Origin: an uncultured Lachnospiraceae bacterium
GTDB lineage: Bacteria > Bacillota > Clostridia > Lachnospirales > Lachnospiraceae
NCBI GenBank assembly: GCA_900542015.1
Contig: UQLY01000003.1
Location: 167,853-231,852, forward strand
Length of the DNA stretch: 64,000 nt
Direction: 5' to 3'
A model generated the notes under the pieces. The model did not search any database. It was not told the origin of the DNA and saw nothing but the letters and a program-made list of their open reading frames with translations. Every line of letters begins with the position of its first letter. The first letter of the stretch is position 1. Positions 1 through 7,669 of this stretch are shown here, piece after piece. The position numbers and the translations under genes were made by a program.

Positions 1-866
1 TCCAAACCGATATCTCCGTTGGAAACGATGGTTCCCCCGAATACAAAATCCCGGTCAGGATAAGCGCTGGTAGCATAGCAAAGCTCATGGTTTTGCAGGG
101 AAGAATAGATAAAATAATAGGTATCTCCCACCTTACGCATGGAGCTTGCCTCAAAAAAAGGATGTTCTTCAAAGCCGGTCCCCTTGGTTTTATAGGGAAT
201 AATATGTTTTGCTTCCTCTGTAACCGTCAGCATATCGTCGCCGACCGTTACCATACAGGGACCCATAACGCTGTCCGGCGTCCCGAGTATTTCCTCCCGG
301 CTTTTTCCAAACATTTCCATTTCGTCTTTCAGATATTGCTCGTTTTCGGGAAAGTCCTCCGCCTCTTCATAGGGATATTGGGTTCCGTAATATATGCGGA
401 TGATTCCGTTATCGTTGATCACGCCCGGATCAAAGCATACGTATTTTTGCATGGGACTGCCGTCCTTATTTTTCACATATCCCAGATATTCATATTTGCC
501 CGCTGGCGTATCGCATACGGCAACGCTGATGGGACCGAAATATCCTCCCTTTCCGAACTTACCTGACATACAGTAATATAAATAATATCTGCCGTCGTTC
601 CCTCTGACCACGTCCGGCGCGTACATATACTGTCTGTCAGGGTAATCCGGGTCCTGATCGGCACGGTAAATAACCCCTTCGCATCTCCAGTCGGACAGGT
701 CGTCTACCGGAGCGGAATACACTGTATAATCCAGCATACAGAAGGTTTCTCCGGCTTCTTTATCATGGGAACCGTACAGATACACTCTGTCGCCGAAGAC
801 ATGAGGCTCTCCGTCCGGAATATATTCATTCAAAGGTAAAAACGGATTAAATACTTGTTTTTTCAT
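1..866 (-). CDS. Glycoside hydrolase family 43-like protein (partial, 3' end outside window)
   Basis: The reading frame is open on the minus strand from an ATG at 866-864 to the window edge, about 288 codons, and its C-terminus lies outside. The protein starts MKKQVFNPFLPLNEYIPDGE and then reads EPHVFGDRVYLYGSHD, MYAPDVVRGNDGRYYLYY, VCFDPGVINDNGIIRIYYG and FFEASSMRKVGDTYYFIY. These blade-like repeats, with an early Asp (the general-base position) and the Glu of the FEASS stretch (the general-acid position), are what I know from five-bladed beta-propeller arabinosidases/xylosidases of GH43. There is no signal peptide, so it probably acts inside the cell on imported oligosaccharides. The subfamily and substrate cannot be set. 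It lies just downstream of the two-component genes on the same strand. Confidence 0.8.
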   Translation of the reverse strand, partial: MKKQVFNPFLPLNEYIPDGEPHVFGDRVYLYGSHDKEAGETFCMLDYTVYSAPVDDLSDWRCEGVIYRADQDPDYPDRQYMYAPDVVRGNDGRYYLYYCMSGKFGKGGYFGPISVAVCDTPAGKYEYLGYVKNKDGSPMQKYVCFDPGVINDNGIIRIYYGTQYPYEEAEDFPENEQYLKDEMEMFGKSREEILGTPDSVMGPCMVTVGDDMLTVTEEAKHIIPYKTKGTGFEEHPFFEASSMRKVGDTYYFIYSSLQNHELCYATSAYPDRDFVFGGTIVSNGDIGL

Positions 867-885
867 CCTGAAACACCGCCGTTTC

Positions 886-1575
886 TTATACTTTAAATCT
901 GTATCCTACGCCCCAAATCGTCTCGATATATTGAGGCTTGGAGGTATCAAATTCAATCTTCTCCCTGATCTTTTTGATATGAACGGTAACGGTGGCAATA
1001 TCTCCGATAGAATCCATATCCCAGATTTCCCTAAACAGCTCTTCTTTGGTAAACACATGGTTAGGGTTTTCCGCTAAAAATGTAAGAAGATCAAATTCCT
1101 TTGTCGTAAAAATCTTTTCTTCTCCGTTGACATAGACTCTTCTCGCCGTCTTGTCAATTTTGATGCCGCGGATCTCCACGATATCGTTGCTCTTCTGATT
1201 GGAGCTGATCAGTCTCTCATATCTGGATAAATGCGCCTTTACTCTCGCCACAAGCTCGCTGGGACTGAAAGGCTTTGTCATATAGTCGTCCGCTCCGAGA
1301 CCCAGCCCGCGGATTTTATCAATATCATCCTTTTTTGCAGATACCATGATAATCGGAATATTTTTCTTCTCCCTTACCTGTTTACAGATATCATAGCCGT
1401 CCACGCCGGGCAGCATCAGATCCAGAATAATCAGATCCACTTCACTGTTCATCGCCGTCTCCAGCCCTTTCGTGCCGTCGTTTTCGATCATGACCTCGTA
1501 TCCGCTCATCTCCAGATAATCCTTTTCAAGATCTGCAATCGCTTCTTCATCTTCAACAATCAAAATTTTACTCAT
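886..1575 (-). CDS. OmpR/PhoB-family response regulator
   Basis: A 229-residue DNA-binding response regulator, the likely output of the histidine kinase encoded just upstream. The N-terminal receiver domain begins MSKILIVEDEEAIADLEKDY, with acidic pocket residues E8-D9 and the phospho-acceptor D52 in LIILDLMLPG. The C-terminal winged-helix domain has the typical KIFTTKEFDLLTFLAENPNH and IETIWGVGYRF blocks. A longer frame extends upstream inside the kinase gene, but the family always begins at this MSKIL methionine. The start codon overlaps the kinase stop by 8 bases (ATGAGTAA), so the two are translationally coupled. It resembles VanR-type regulators in general form; the target genes are unknown. 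The neighbouring GH43-like gene on the same strand is a possible target by position only. Confidence 0.93.
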   Translation of the reverse strand: MSKILIVEDEEAIADLEKDYLEMSGYEVMIENDGTKGLETAMNSEVDLIILDLMLPGVDGYDICKQVREKKNIPIIMVSAKKDDIDKIRGLGLGADDYMTKPFSPSELVARVKAHLSRYERLISSNQKSNDIVEIRGIKIDKTARRVYVNGEEKIFTTKEFDLLTFLAENPNHVFTKEELFREIWDMDSIGDIATVTVHIKKIREKIEFDTSKPQYIETIWGVGYRFKV

Positions 1576-2707
1576 CTTTATCAACCTCTCTATATTTTCT
1601 GATAACAAAGTGCATACAGGTGCCTTCTCCTTCTTTGCTGGTAGCCCAGATATATCCTCCGTGATCCTCAACAATCTTTTTCACAATGGATAACCCGATG
1701 CCGCTGCCGCCCTTGGAAGAATTTCTCGACGCATCCGTCCGGTAAAACCGTTCAAAAATCCTGCTCAAATCCTTTGCCGCAATACCTTTTCCGTTATCCT
1801 CAATCTCAATGCGGATAGAATCTATTTCATCCAAAATGCGGATTTCAATGGTCCCTTTTTCCTTATCCAGATATTTGATACTGTTGCCCACAATATTGTT
1901 GATAACCCTCTTTAACTGCTCCGGATCGGCGATAATAACCGTATCGTCCGACACCAGATTGTAGAAATTCAGTTCAATATGCCTGGATTCCAGATCAAGC
2001 CCGACCTCTTCCACGCAGTCGTTAAAATACTCGCTGACATTGATCCTTTGAAAATTATAAGGAATCCGGTTGCTGTCAATTCCCGAATAAATAGTCAGCT
2101 CGTTGATCAGCCGGTTCATATCGTTTGCCTTATTGTAGATGGTCTTAATGTAGCGGTCCATTTTTTCAGGGGTATCCGCCACGCCGTCCATAATGCCTTC
2201 CACATAACCTTTGATTGCCGTAATCGGCGTTTTCAAATCATGAGAAATATTGCTGACCAGCTCCCGGTTCTTTTTTTCATTTTCCATGATTTCATCTGTG
2301 GATTCCTTTAAACGGAGCCGCATATCCTCATAATTATCAAATAACTCTCCGATCTCTCCGGCATAGTGATTGCTGAGCCGATAATCCAGATTTCCTTCGG
2401 CAATTTTTTTCATCGCGAGATTCAATTCGCCGATGGGATTTACAATTCCCTTGTGAATCCATTGTTTCAGGACTAGGACGGATATCAGCAGAATAACAAC
2501 GATCGCAATCAGAATATCCACCATAAACAGCTTTAAAATCTGCGGGTCCACCTTAGCATGAAACGACTGTTCTCCCAAAGTAACCATAAAATAGGACTTG
2601 ATCCCCAGCAAAGAAATAAAGGTTAAAATGATCGGAATAATTACCATAATCATACAGGCAATCACTATTCTGGTTTTTAACGAATTTTTTTTCCTGTTTT
2701 TCTTCAT
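1568..2707 (-). CDS. Membrane sensor histidine kinase with HAMP domain
   Basis: A 379-residue sensor kinase. TM1 is about residues 14-36 and TM2 about 61-80, with a short extracytoplasmic loop of only about 25 residues, so the sensed signal may be in or near the membrane. A HAMP linker follows (about 81-135, GIVNPIGELNLAMKKIAEGN). Next come the HisKA box with H156 in SNISHDLKTPITAIKGYVEG and a HATPase domain with N box NNIVGNSIKYL, DNGKGI and GGSGIGLSIVKKI. I chose the ATG at 2707 because GAAGGG lies about 10 bases upstream. A TTG six codons earlier is in frame but has no Shine-Dalgarno. It is co-transcribed with the overlapping response regulator. The organisation resembles VanS-like kinases; the ligand is not predictable. 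Confidence 0.92.
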   Translation of the reverse strand: MKKNRKKNSLKTRIVIACMIMVIIPIILTFISLLGIKSYFMVTLGEQSFHAKVDPQILKLFMVDILIAIVVILLISVLVLKQWIHKGIVNPIGELNLAMKKIAEGNLDYRLSNHYAGEIGELFDNYEDMRLRLKESTDEIMENEKKNRELVSNISHDLKTPITAIKGYVEGIMDGVADTPEKMDRYIKTIYNKANDMNRLINELTIYSGIDSNRIPYNFQRINVSEYFNDCVEEVGLDLESRHIELNFYNLVSDDTVIIADPEQLKRVINNIVGNSIKYLDKEKGTIEIRILDEIDSIRIEIEDNGKGIAAKDLSRIFERFYRTDASRNSSKGGSGIGLSIVKKIVEDHGGYIWATSKEGEGTCMHFVIRKYREVDKDE

Positions 2708-2834
2708 TATGATTGATCCCTTCAAACATTCATATTATATATGTTTTTTGAAAACTATGTCTATGTAATTAAGCGGATTATCATAATTTTTATAAAAATT
2801 TTAGAACCTTTCAAAAAATAAATGAAAAAAATGA

Positions 2835-2863
2835 TTGACAAAGGAGACGTCTGATCCTATAAT
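2835..2863 (+). promoter_or_regulatory. Consensus sigma-A promoter of perR
   Basis: TTGACA (2835-2840), a 17-base spacer and TATAAT (2858-2863), a perfect match to the housekeeping consensus. It drives the Fur-family gene that starts 40 bases downstream. A palindromic operator follows the -10 box directly. Confidence 0.9.
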
Positions 2864-2867
2864 AAAA

Positions 2868-2882
2868 CAGTAATCATTACTG
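2868..2882. promoter_or_regulatory. PerR/Fur-type operator (perfect 7-1-7 palindrome)
   Basis: CAGTAAT-C-ATTACTG is a perfect 7-1-7 inverted repeat. This is the architecture of Per/Fur boxes (PerR consensus TTATAATNATTATAA). It lies over the expected transcription start, right after the -10 box, so bound repressor would block transcription. This implies autoregulation of the Fur-family gene and probably also control of the reverse rubrerythrin downstream if the two are co-transcribed. Confidence 0.75.
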
Positions 2883-2903
2883 ATTTCTATTGTGAGGTGA
2901 TTT

Positions 2904-3329
2904 ATGGCAGCTTTAAAGTACAGCCGTCAAAGGGAAGCCATTAAAAACTTCCTGATGACCCGAAAAGATCACCCTACGGCTGAGATGGTTTATTCCAATG
3001 TGCAAAAGATTTATCCAAATATCAGTTTGGGAACTGTGTACCGCAATTTAACCTTATTATCCGAAATGGGTGAAATTCAAAAACTGCATTTAGAAGACGG
3101 CATTGACCATTTTGATGCCGATACCCGCCCCCACAATCATTTTTTATGCACGGAATGCGGAACGGTATTGGATATCGATTATTCTTCCGATCGCGACTCT
3201 GACATCGATCGGGCGGCAAATTCCGGCTTCGACGGCAAAATCACGGGTCACATTACCTATTTCCAGGGAATATGTCCCGCGTGTTGTAACAATCAACTTG
3301 TTTCAAATGGTACTTGTACCATTTCATAA
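2904..3329 (+). CDS. perR: Fur-family transcriptional regulator, PerR-like
   Basis: A 141-residue metal-dependent repressor. The N-terminal winged helix carries HPTAEMVYSNVQKIYPNIS and LGTVYRNLTLLSEMGEI. The dimerisation and metal-binding part has HFDADTRPHNHFLCTECG and a second CPAC pair, so both CXXC motifs of the structural zinc site are present. The His/Asp-rich stretch fits the regulatory metal site of PerR. PerR senses peroxide by metal-catalysed oxidation of histidine. The reverse rubrerythrin lies 39 bases downstream, which is a classical PerR target pairing in anaerobes. The strong GAGGTG ribosome site and a perfect promoter/operator precede it. Assignment to PerR rather than Fur or Zur rests on this context. 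Confidence 0.85.
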   Translation: MAALKYSRQREAIKNFLMTRKDHPTAEMVYSNVQKIYPNISLGTVYRNLTLLSEMGEIQKLHLEDGIDHFDADTRPHNHFLCTECGTVLDIDYSSDRDSDIDRAANSGFDGKITGHITYFQGICPACCNNQLVSNGTCTIS

Positions 3330-3368
3330 TCTCACTAAAAATATTTTATAAGAAAAGGAGAATGTAAA

Positions 3369-3908
3369 ATGAAATTTGTATGTAGCGTATGTGGTTATGT
3401 TTATGAAGGAGACGCAGCACCGGAGAAATGCCCCGTTTGTAACGCACCTGCTGAGAAATTCATCGCTCAGGACGCAGAAAAAACATGGGCGGCAGAGCAC
3501 GTTGTAGGCGTAGCCCAGGGCGTATCCGAAGACATTCTGGAAGATTTAAGAGCAAACTTCAACGGAGAATGTACCGAAGTCGGTATGTATCTTGCAATGG
3601 CTAGAGTTGCACACAGAGAAGGCTATCCTGAAATCGGTTTATATTGGGAAAAAGCCGCTTATGAAGAGGCAGAGCACGCTGCTAAATTTGCAGAACTGCT
3701 CGGCGAAGTCGTAACAGACTCCACAAAGAAAAACCTTGAGATGAGAGTAGAAGCCGAAAACGGCGCAACAGCAGGTAAATTTGATCTTGCAAAACGCGCG
3801 AAAGCCGCTAACCTTGACGCAATCCATGACACCGTTCATGAAATGGCAAGAGACGAAGCTCGCCACGGCAAAGCATTTGAAGGTCTGTTAAAGAGATACT
3901 TTGGCTAA
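3369..3908 (+). CDS. Reverse rubrerythrin (NADH peroxidase component)
   Basis: A 179-residue protein with a rubredoxin-like [Fe(SCys)4] domain at the N-terminus (C5, C8, C21, C24: FVCSVCGYVYEG ... KCPVCNAPAEK), followed by a ferritin-like diiron domain. The diiron ligand motifs are seen in AAYEEAEHAAKFAELLG and MARDEARHGKAFEGLL. In ordinary rubrerythrin the rubredoxin domain is C-terminal. The reversed order is the form known in Clostridium acetobutylicum, which reduces H2O2 and O2 with NADH. Cytoplasmic oxidative-stress defence is the expected role. An AAGGAG site lies close upstream. It probably belongs to the perR transcription unit, and a strong terminator follows it. Confidence 0.93.
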   Translation: MKFVCSVCGYVYEGDAAPEKCPVCNAPAEKFIAQDAEKTWAAEHVVGVAQGVSEDILEDLRANFNGECTEVGMYLAMARVAHREGYPEIGLYWEKAAYEEAEHAAKFAELLGEVVTDSTKKNLEMRVEAENGATAGKFDLAKRAKAANLDAIHDTVHEMARDEARHGKAFEGLLKRYFG

Positions 3909-3943
3909 TTAAAAATCCTGTAAAATCAATGTTTTGAGGGTTC

Positions 3944-3978
3944 AAGGGTATGTTAGAGCAATCTGACATGCCCTTTTT
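3944..3978 (+). terminator. Rho-independent terminator after reverse rubrerythrin
   Basis: A 14-bp stem (AAGGGTATGTTAGA pairing with TCTGACATGCCCTT, two G-U pairs) with loop GCAA, followed by a TTTTT tract. It closes the perR-rubrerythrin unit and marks the left edge of the mobile island. Confidence 0.8.
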
Positions 3979-4062
3979 ATGCAGGTGGTTGTGTCTGAAA
4001 GTGGGTTTTGATTTTTGGATTTCATTTTCTTTAGAGAAACACACTTTTCTAAATATGGGTTT

Positions 4063-4091
4063 AAAAAAGAGATAAGCCTTAACTTATCTCT
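4063..4091 (-). terminator. Terminator of the small zinc-ribbon gene
   Basis: On the minus strand AGAGATAAG pairs with CTTATCTCT around a 6-base loop and is followed by TTTTTT. It lies about 30 bases after the stop of the minus-strand zinc-ribbon gene. Confidence 0.75.
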
Positions 4092-4121
4092 CTTGAGTAT
4101 TGCAATAGACAAACCGGAATT

Positions 4122-4283
4122 TTACTTAGACTTATCTTTTACTGGTTCTCCATTTTCGTCAATTTCTCCCTCAAACCACGCCATAATACCAAACTTACAA
4201 AATGGGCATATTATCGCATCTTTGTAAACCTCTTGCTTGCAACGTGGGCAAATAACATATTCTTCATTTTTTACATTTTCCAT
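4122..4283 (-). CDS. Small zinc-ribbon protein (53 aa)
   Basis: The frame encodes 53 residues with two CXXC knuckles, C12-PR-C15 (ICPRCKQEVY) and C26-PF-C29 (IICPFCKFG), the pattern of a zinc ribbon. An acidic and lysine-rich tail follows (GEIDENGEPVKDKSK). An AAGGAAG ribosome site lies about 9 bases before the ATG, and a good terminator follows the stop, so I regard it as a real gene. Function is unknown; such ribbons bind nucleic acid or protein partners. It lies at the left of the mobile island, between the rubrerythrin and the DUF6061-like gene. Confidence 0.75.
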   Translation of the reverse strand: MENVKNEEYVICPRCKQEVYKDAIICPFCKFGIMAWFEGEIDENGEPVKDKSK

Positions 4284-4407
4284 CTATTTATCGCTTCCTT
4301 ACAAATTCCGATTGTATAATCACTTAATTTAAGGGTTTCATTAGCTGTTATATTTTATTAATAAACTCCCCGCTAACCCTTATAAACACTAACTTTTCTG
4401 TAGGTGA

Positions 4408-4487
4408 GCTTTCCCTTAGGTATTCCCTTGTGTTATATCGTTTCACAAGGCTTTACGAACCCTCGTAAGGGAAAAAATAAGGGAAGC
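4408..4487. repeat. Inverted-repeat cluster (TTCCCTT/AAGGGAA), possible element-end region
   Basis: Two TTCCCTT-type motifs (near 4411 and 4423) face two AAGGGAA-type motifs (near 4466 and 4479), with an inner CCCTTGTG / CACAAGG pair. The same words (TTTCCCTTG ... CAAGGGAAA, then AAGCCTTGA) occur just after the integrase gene at 11050-11120. Such paired motifs are typical of ends of integrative elements, so this could be a recombinase arm-site region or old attachment area. I cannot define exact att cores. Nothing else is seen in the gene-free part 4284-4579. Confidence 0.35.
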
Positions 4488-4579
4488 AAAATCGCATAAC
4501 ACATTATAGCATAATATGAACGGACTGTGTGAACTGCTTGAAATGCTTTTTGAATTTTACAGAAAAGAGGATTGGTTTA

Positions 4580-4819
4580 ATGAACATAATATATGCAGAT
4601 TACAACATTTATCATAACAGCATTGATATATGCACTTATGCCGGATATATTCTTCGGATTGATTGTGCAAAGGCAGAGGAAGGATTAAAGACAACACCTA
4701 ATTCAGAGTGTGCCTTGAATGCTTTGGCAATAGACAATCCTGTGAAGTATGCTCGACTTTATCTTGACGGTACTATGCAGATGTGGATAGATGCGGAAGA
4801 TTCGTTGGAACTATGGTAA
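4580..4819 (+). CDS. DUF6061-like small protein
   Basis: A 79-residue protein starting MNIIYADYNIYHNSIDICTY. Segments ILRIDCAKAEEGL, TTPNSECALNALAIDNPV and KYARLYLDGTMQMWID resemble DUF6061, small proteins common on integrative elements of Lachnospiraceae. The longer upstream frame is rejected because AAGAGG lies 10 bases before this ATG. Function is unknown. The gene is followed by a 19-bp perfect terminator stem. The assignment is from memory of the family pattern only. Confidence 0.6.
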   Translation: MNIIYADYNIYHNSIDICTYAGYILRIDCAKAEEGLKTTPNSECALNALAIDNPVKYARLYLDGTMQMWIDAEDSLELW

Positions 4820-4833
4820 ATAATTCTTAAGTC

Positions 4834-4878
4834 AAAACAAGCACCAAATGACTTGTAATGTCATTTGGTGCTTGTTTT
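4834..4878. terminator. Strong bidirectional terminator
   Basis: A perfect 19-bp stem (AAAACAAGCACCAAATGAC with its complement) around a 7-base loop TTGTAAT. It has A-run and T-run flanks, so it can stop transcription from both sides. It closes the DUF6061-like gene. Confidence 0.9.
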
Positions 4879-5049
4879 ATAGATTCCATCCTCGATAGTG
4901 TATGTTGCTTCATAAACTATTTTGCATTGTTCATCAATGCGGAAAATGTCTATATAGTTATCAATCAGTAACTAACGGCAGACTTTTCCAGCATCTCTGC
5001 CCTCGTTACGCTCTTAATGGGACTGCAGAAATGTGTGTAGGTTTAAAAT

Positions 5050-5198
5050 AGACTTCTTAATCCTATCTACCTGTCCTTTGGCATAAACCCTTTCTGTATG
5101 CTGCTTATTAGCTTCTCTTCTATATATCCGTTATTTTTCTTCGTTGGTTTCTTTAAGGGGCATTTTTCTCCCCATAGTGTTCTTTCATCTGGCAACAT
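5050..5198 (-). pseudogene. Decayed relaxase C-terminal fragment (copy 1)
   Basis: The minus strand translates in one frame as VAR*KNTMGRKMPLKETNEEK, a stop, then RIYRREANKQHTERVYAKGQ. This aligns with VATWEENYGEKTPPKATFEE and RLRIYQREADQQHTQRNYHS of the longer relaxase remnant 2.5 kb to the right. Nucleotide similarity over about 105 bases is roughly 75 percent by eye. Two in-frame stops and the missing N-terminal part show it is a relic. The two fragments bracket the MFS/AraC cargo. The rest of the gene-free stretch 4880-5222 shows nothing I can name. Confidence 0.7.
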
Positions 5199-5222
5199 TT
5201 AACTGTCACATGAACATAACAG

Positions 5223-6416
5223 CTATTTCTGCTTATTCGCATTGTGGTTCATTATATTGAATAAAAATAGCATAAAACACAATGTAATCGGAAACAGGAG
5301 TCCAATGCGCATGCCCACATGAATACTACCTCCAAACATGTCCGCAACCCTTCCTACAATGGCTGGACCTATGCTTCCTCCAAGATCACCTGCCATTGCT
5401 AAAAGTGCAAACATTGCAGTTCCTCCTGTTGGAAATGCCTTGGAAGAGATGCTGATTGTACCGGGCCACATGATTCCTACAGAAAACCCACATACAATAC
5501 ATCCAGCAAGTCCAATGATCGGATTTTCTGAAAATGACGCTAATAAATAACATACAAAACATAAGATACCGGAACCAATCATAAATCTGTTTAGTTTCAT
5601 TTTATCACCGGCTTTTCCAAACAACACTCGTGAAATTCCCATCGTCACAGCAAACATACAAGGTCCGGCAATATCTCCCACTGCCTTTGAAAAGCCTAGG
5701 GCTGATTCTGCGTACGCAGATGCCCATTGTGCCATTGCAAGCTCCGATGCCCCGGAACAGACCATCATCACAATGGCAATCAGGAACATGGGATTTGAAA
5801 ATAATTTTCTGATTCCCATTCCCTGTCCTTCCTCTACTAATGATTCAATCGGACAAGTTGCAAAATTAATAATATTGATAGCAGGAATTAATGCAAAAAT
5901 AACAGCAAGCCATTTCCAGCTGCCAATTCCAAATAGCAGAAAGAAAACGGTCGAAACAAGTATAGTTCCAACTGCTCCCCAACAGTAAAAGGAATGCAGA
6001 AGGCTCATAGTAGCCTCCTTGTTCTCAAACGGACATGCTTCCACAATAGGACTTCCTAAAACCTCGATTAAGCCACTTCCAATCGCATACAAAATGACAC
6101 TTATAATAATACCAATAAACGGAGATGGAATTATTTCCGGTAAAAATGCCAAACCTACAAGGCCTGCAGCCGAACATACTTCAGAAGCAACAATGCATAC
6201 TCTATATCCAATTTTGTCCACGTACTTGGCACAAAACAAATCTACCAAAAGCTGTGTAAAGAAAAAGGATGTTGATATCATAGCAATGTTTCCAAGTGAA
6301 ATATTGTAATCTGTATGAAATTTCAGAAATAGTAAAGGTGCAAAATTCGCAGCAACTGCCTGCGTAATAAATCCCAAATAACACGCCAATTTTGTCTTTT
6401 TATAATTCTTCATCAT
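5223..6416 (-). CDS. MFS transporter
   Basis: A 397-residue integral membrane protein with about 12 hydrophobic segments. The first half ends near FATCPIESLVEEGQGMGIRK (the cytoplasmic central loop), and both halves carry MFS-type loops (AKYVDKIGYRV, GKAGDKMKLNRFM). The long conserved glycine-rich segment GGTAMFALLAMAGDLGGSIG is like FucP/sugar-type or uncharacterised drug-type MFS members. The substrate is unknown. Its start overlaps the stop of the upstream 73-residue gene (ATGATGA), so the two are one unit. The divergent AraC-type gene is the probable regulator. ATGs at 6416 and 6413 are both possible. The unit lies inside the mobile island, so it is probably acquired cargo. Confidence 0.88.
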   Translation of the reverse strand: MMKNYKKTKLACYLGFITQAVAANFAPLLFLKFHTDYNISLGNIAMISTSFFFTQLLVDLFCAKYVDKIGYRVCIVASEVCSAAGLVGLAFLPEIIPSPFIGIIISVILYAIGSGLIEVLGSPIVEACPFENKEATMSLLHSFYCWGAVGTILVSTVFFLLFGIGSWKWLAVIFALIPAINIINFATCPIESLVEEGQGMGIRKLFSNPMFLIAIVMMVCSGASELAMAQWASAYAESALGFSKAVGDIAGPCMFAVTMGISRVLFGKAGDKMKLNRFMIGSGILCFVCYLLASFSENPIIGLAGCIVCGFSVGIMWPGTISISSKAFPTGGTAMFALLAMAGDLGGSIGPAIVGRVADMFGGSIHVGMRIGLLFPITLCFMLFLFNIMNHNANKQK

Positions 6417-6634
6417 TTTTCCTCAACTCTCTTTGTTGTTATTCTTAGATAATGCTCATCTCCACACCAAACACTTCCCTCATAGAACGCACCTAAGTAT
6501 CTTGGTTCACAATTCACTATAAATGACTTTTCAATAAGCATTAACATAAATTCATTTACCTGTTCCTCATTATCTAAAATGATAGAAATACATTCTTTTT
6601 CATCACATAAACCAAATTCAACCTGTGCATACAT
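6413..6634 (-). CDS. Hypothetical protein (73 aa) coupled to MFS transporter
   Basis: The protein begins MYAQVEFGLCDEKECISIIL and ends RITTKRVEEK. It is acidic, with no membrane segment and no motif I recognise. An AAGGAG site lies 8 bases before the ATG, and the stop overlaps the MFS start, so translation is probably coupled. A role in transport or in handling the same compound can only be guessed. Confidence 0.65.
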   Translation of the reverse strand: MYAQVEFGLCDEKECISIILDNEEQVNEFMLMLIEKSFIVNCEPRYLGAFYEGSVWCGDEHYLRITTKRVEEK

Positions 6635-6691
6635 TTATCTTCTCCTTACGGCTAAATAGAACTATATAGCAATTTTGTTTATTTTTCACTA

Positions 6692-6722
6692 TATAATATC
6701 GCAATTATGCTGTATAATATCG
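6692..6722. promoter_or_regulatory. Direct repeat TATAATATCG in divergent MFS/AraC control region
   Basis: TATAATATCG occurs at 6692-6701 and 6713-6722, 21 bases apart, i.e. two helical turns on the same face. A related ACTATATAGCAATT lies at 6661. The spacing and site between the divergent genes suit an AraC-family operator; the right copy also looks like a -10 box for the AraC gene. Confidence 0.45.
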
Positions 6723-6751
6723 TAAAACAGATTGTTCAGGAGGGGACTGCC

Positions 6752-7645
6752 ATGTCGCAGAAAGAAAAGAAAAAGCTTGTAAGTATAAAAGCCGATGATA
6801 CACTGATGGAAACTGCTTTACATGGGACTCATCTTTTTCCATACAAACTCTATGATGAAAACATAACCGATTATGATTTTAACTGTATTGACTGGCATTG
6901 GCATACCGAATTTGAATTTGTATATATCGAATCCGGTATAGTTCACTTTAATGTAGGAGAAGATAATTTTGACATGTCCGAGGGACAGGGAATATTTATT
7001 AATTCCAAAGTTGTTCATAAAATGCATTCCGAAAATGACGCTGTAATTCCAAATTTTCTCTTTCTTCCGTCTCTGATTGCTCCGAAAGAAAGTTTAATCT
7101 ATCAGAAATTTGTGTTACCCTTTCTGAACTCATCTTTGGGTTATTACATTTTTTCTTCTTCACAGGAATGGCAGAAAGAAATTTTGTCTGAAATGCAAAA
7201 GCTTATACAGTTTAGCAGAGGTGAAATAAATGAACTACAAATATCTGTTCAATTACAAAAGATATGGGCACTCATAACTTCAAATGTTATTTGTTACCCA
7301 GAAACTCAAAATGAGAATGCTTCCTCACTTGCACGGTTACAAATGATGATGCAGTTTATACATTCGAATTACCCTGAAAGCATTTCTCTTTTGGATATTG
7401 CCAAAGTTGGGGAAGTGAGTATCAGTACTGCCTTGAATTTGTTTCGTAATGTACTGAATACATCTCCTGTCAACTATCTGATATGCTACAGGTTAAGGAA
7501 GGCAGCATTACTTCTTACCAATACAGAAAAAAAAGTAAGTGCCATTTCAATAGAAACTGGATTCAGTAATACAGATTATTTCTGTAAAACATTTAAGAGA
7601 ATGTATTCCTTAACTCCTACAGAGTATAGAAACGTAAAGAAATGA
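6752..7645 (+). CDS. AraC-family transcriptional regulator
   Basis: A 297-residue regulator. The N-terminal cupin-like sensor part has WHWHTEFEFVYIESGIVHFN and DMSEGQGIFINSKVVHKMHS. The C-terminal double HTH has HSNYPESISLLDIAKVGEVS, then VNYLICYRLRKAALLLTNTE and ISIETGFSNTDYFCKTFKRM, the standard AraC signature. The ATG chosen has GGAGGGG about 9 bases upstream; the longer frame begins inside the promoter repeats. It is transcribed away from the MFS unit and probably activates it in response to a small ligand. AraC proteins with this cupin often sense sugars, but the ligand here is not known. Confidence 0.9.
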   Translation: MSQKEKKKLVSIKADDTLMETALHGTHLFPYKLYDENITDYDFNCIDWHWHTEFEFVYIESGIVHFNVGEDNFDMSEGQGIFINSKVVHKMHSENDAVIPNFLFLPSLIAPKESLIYQKFVLPFLNSSLGYYIFSSSQEWQKEILSEMQKLIQFSRGEINELQISVQLQKIWALITSNVICYPETQNENASSLARLQMMMQFIHSNYPESISLLDIAKVGEVSISTALNLFRNVLNTSPVNYLICYRLRKAALLLTNTEKKVSAISIETGFSNTDYFCKTFKRMYSLTPTEYRNVKK

Positions 7646-7669
7646 ATTATCCGACGAAAAAAGGGCGAC

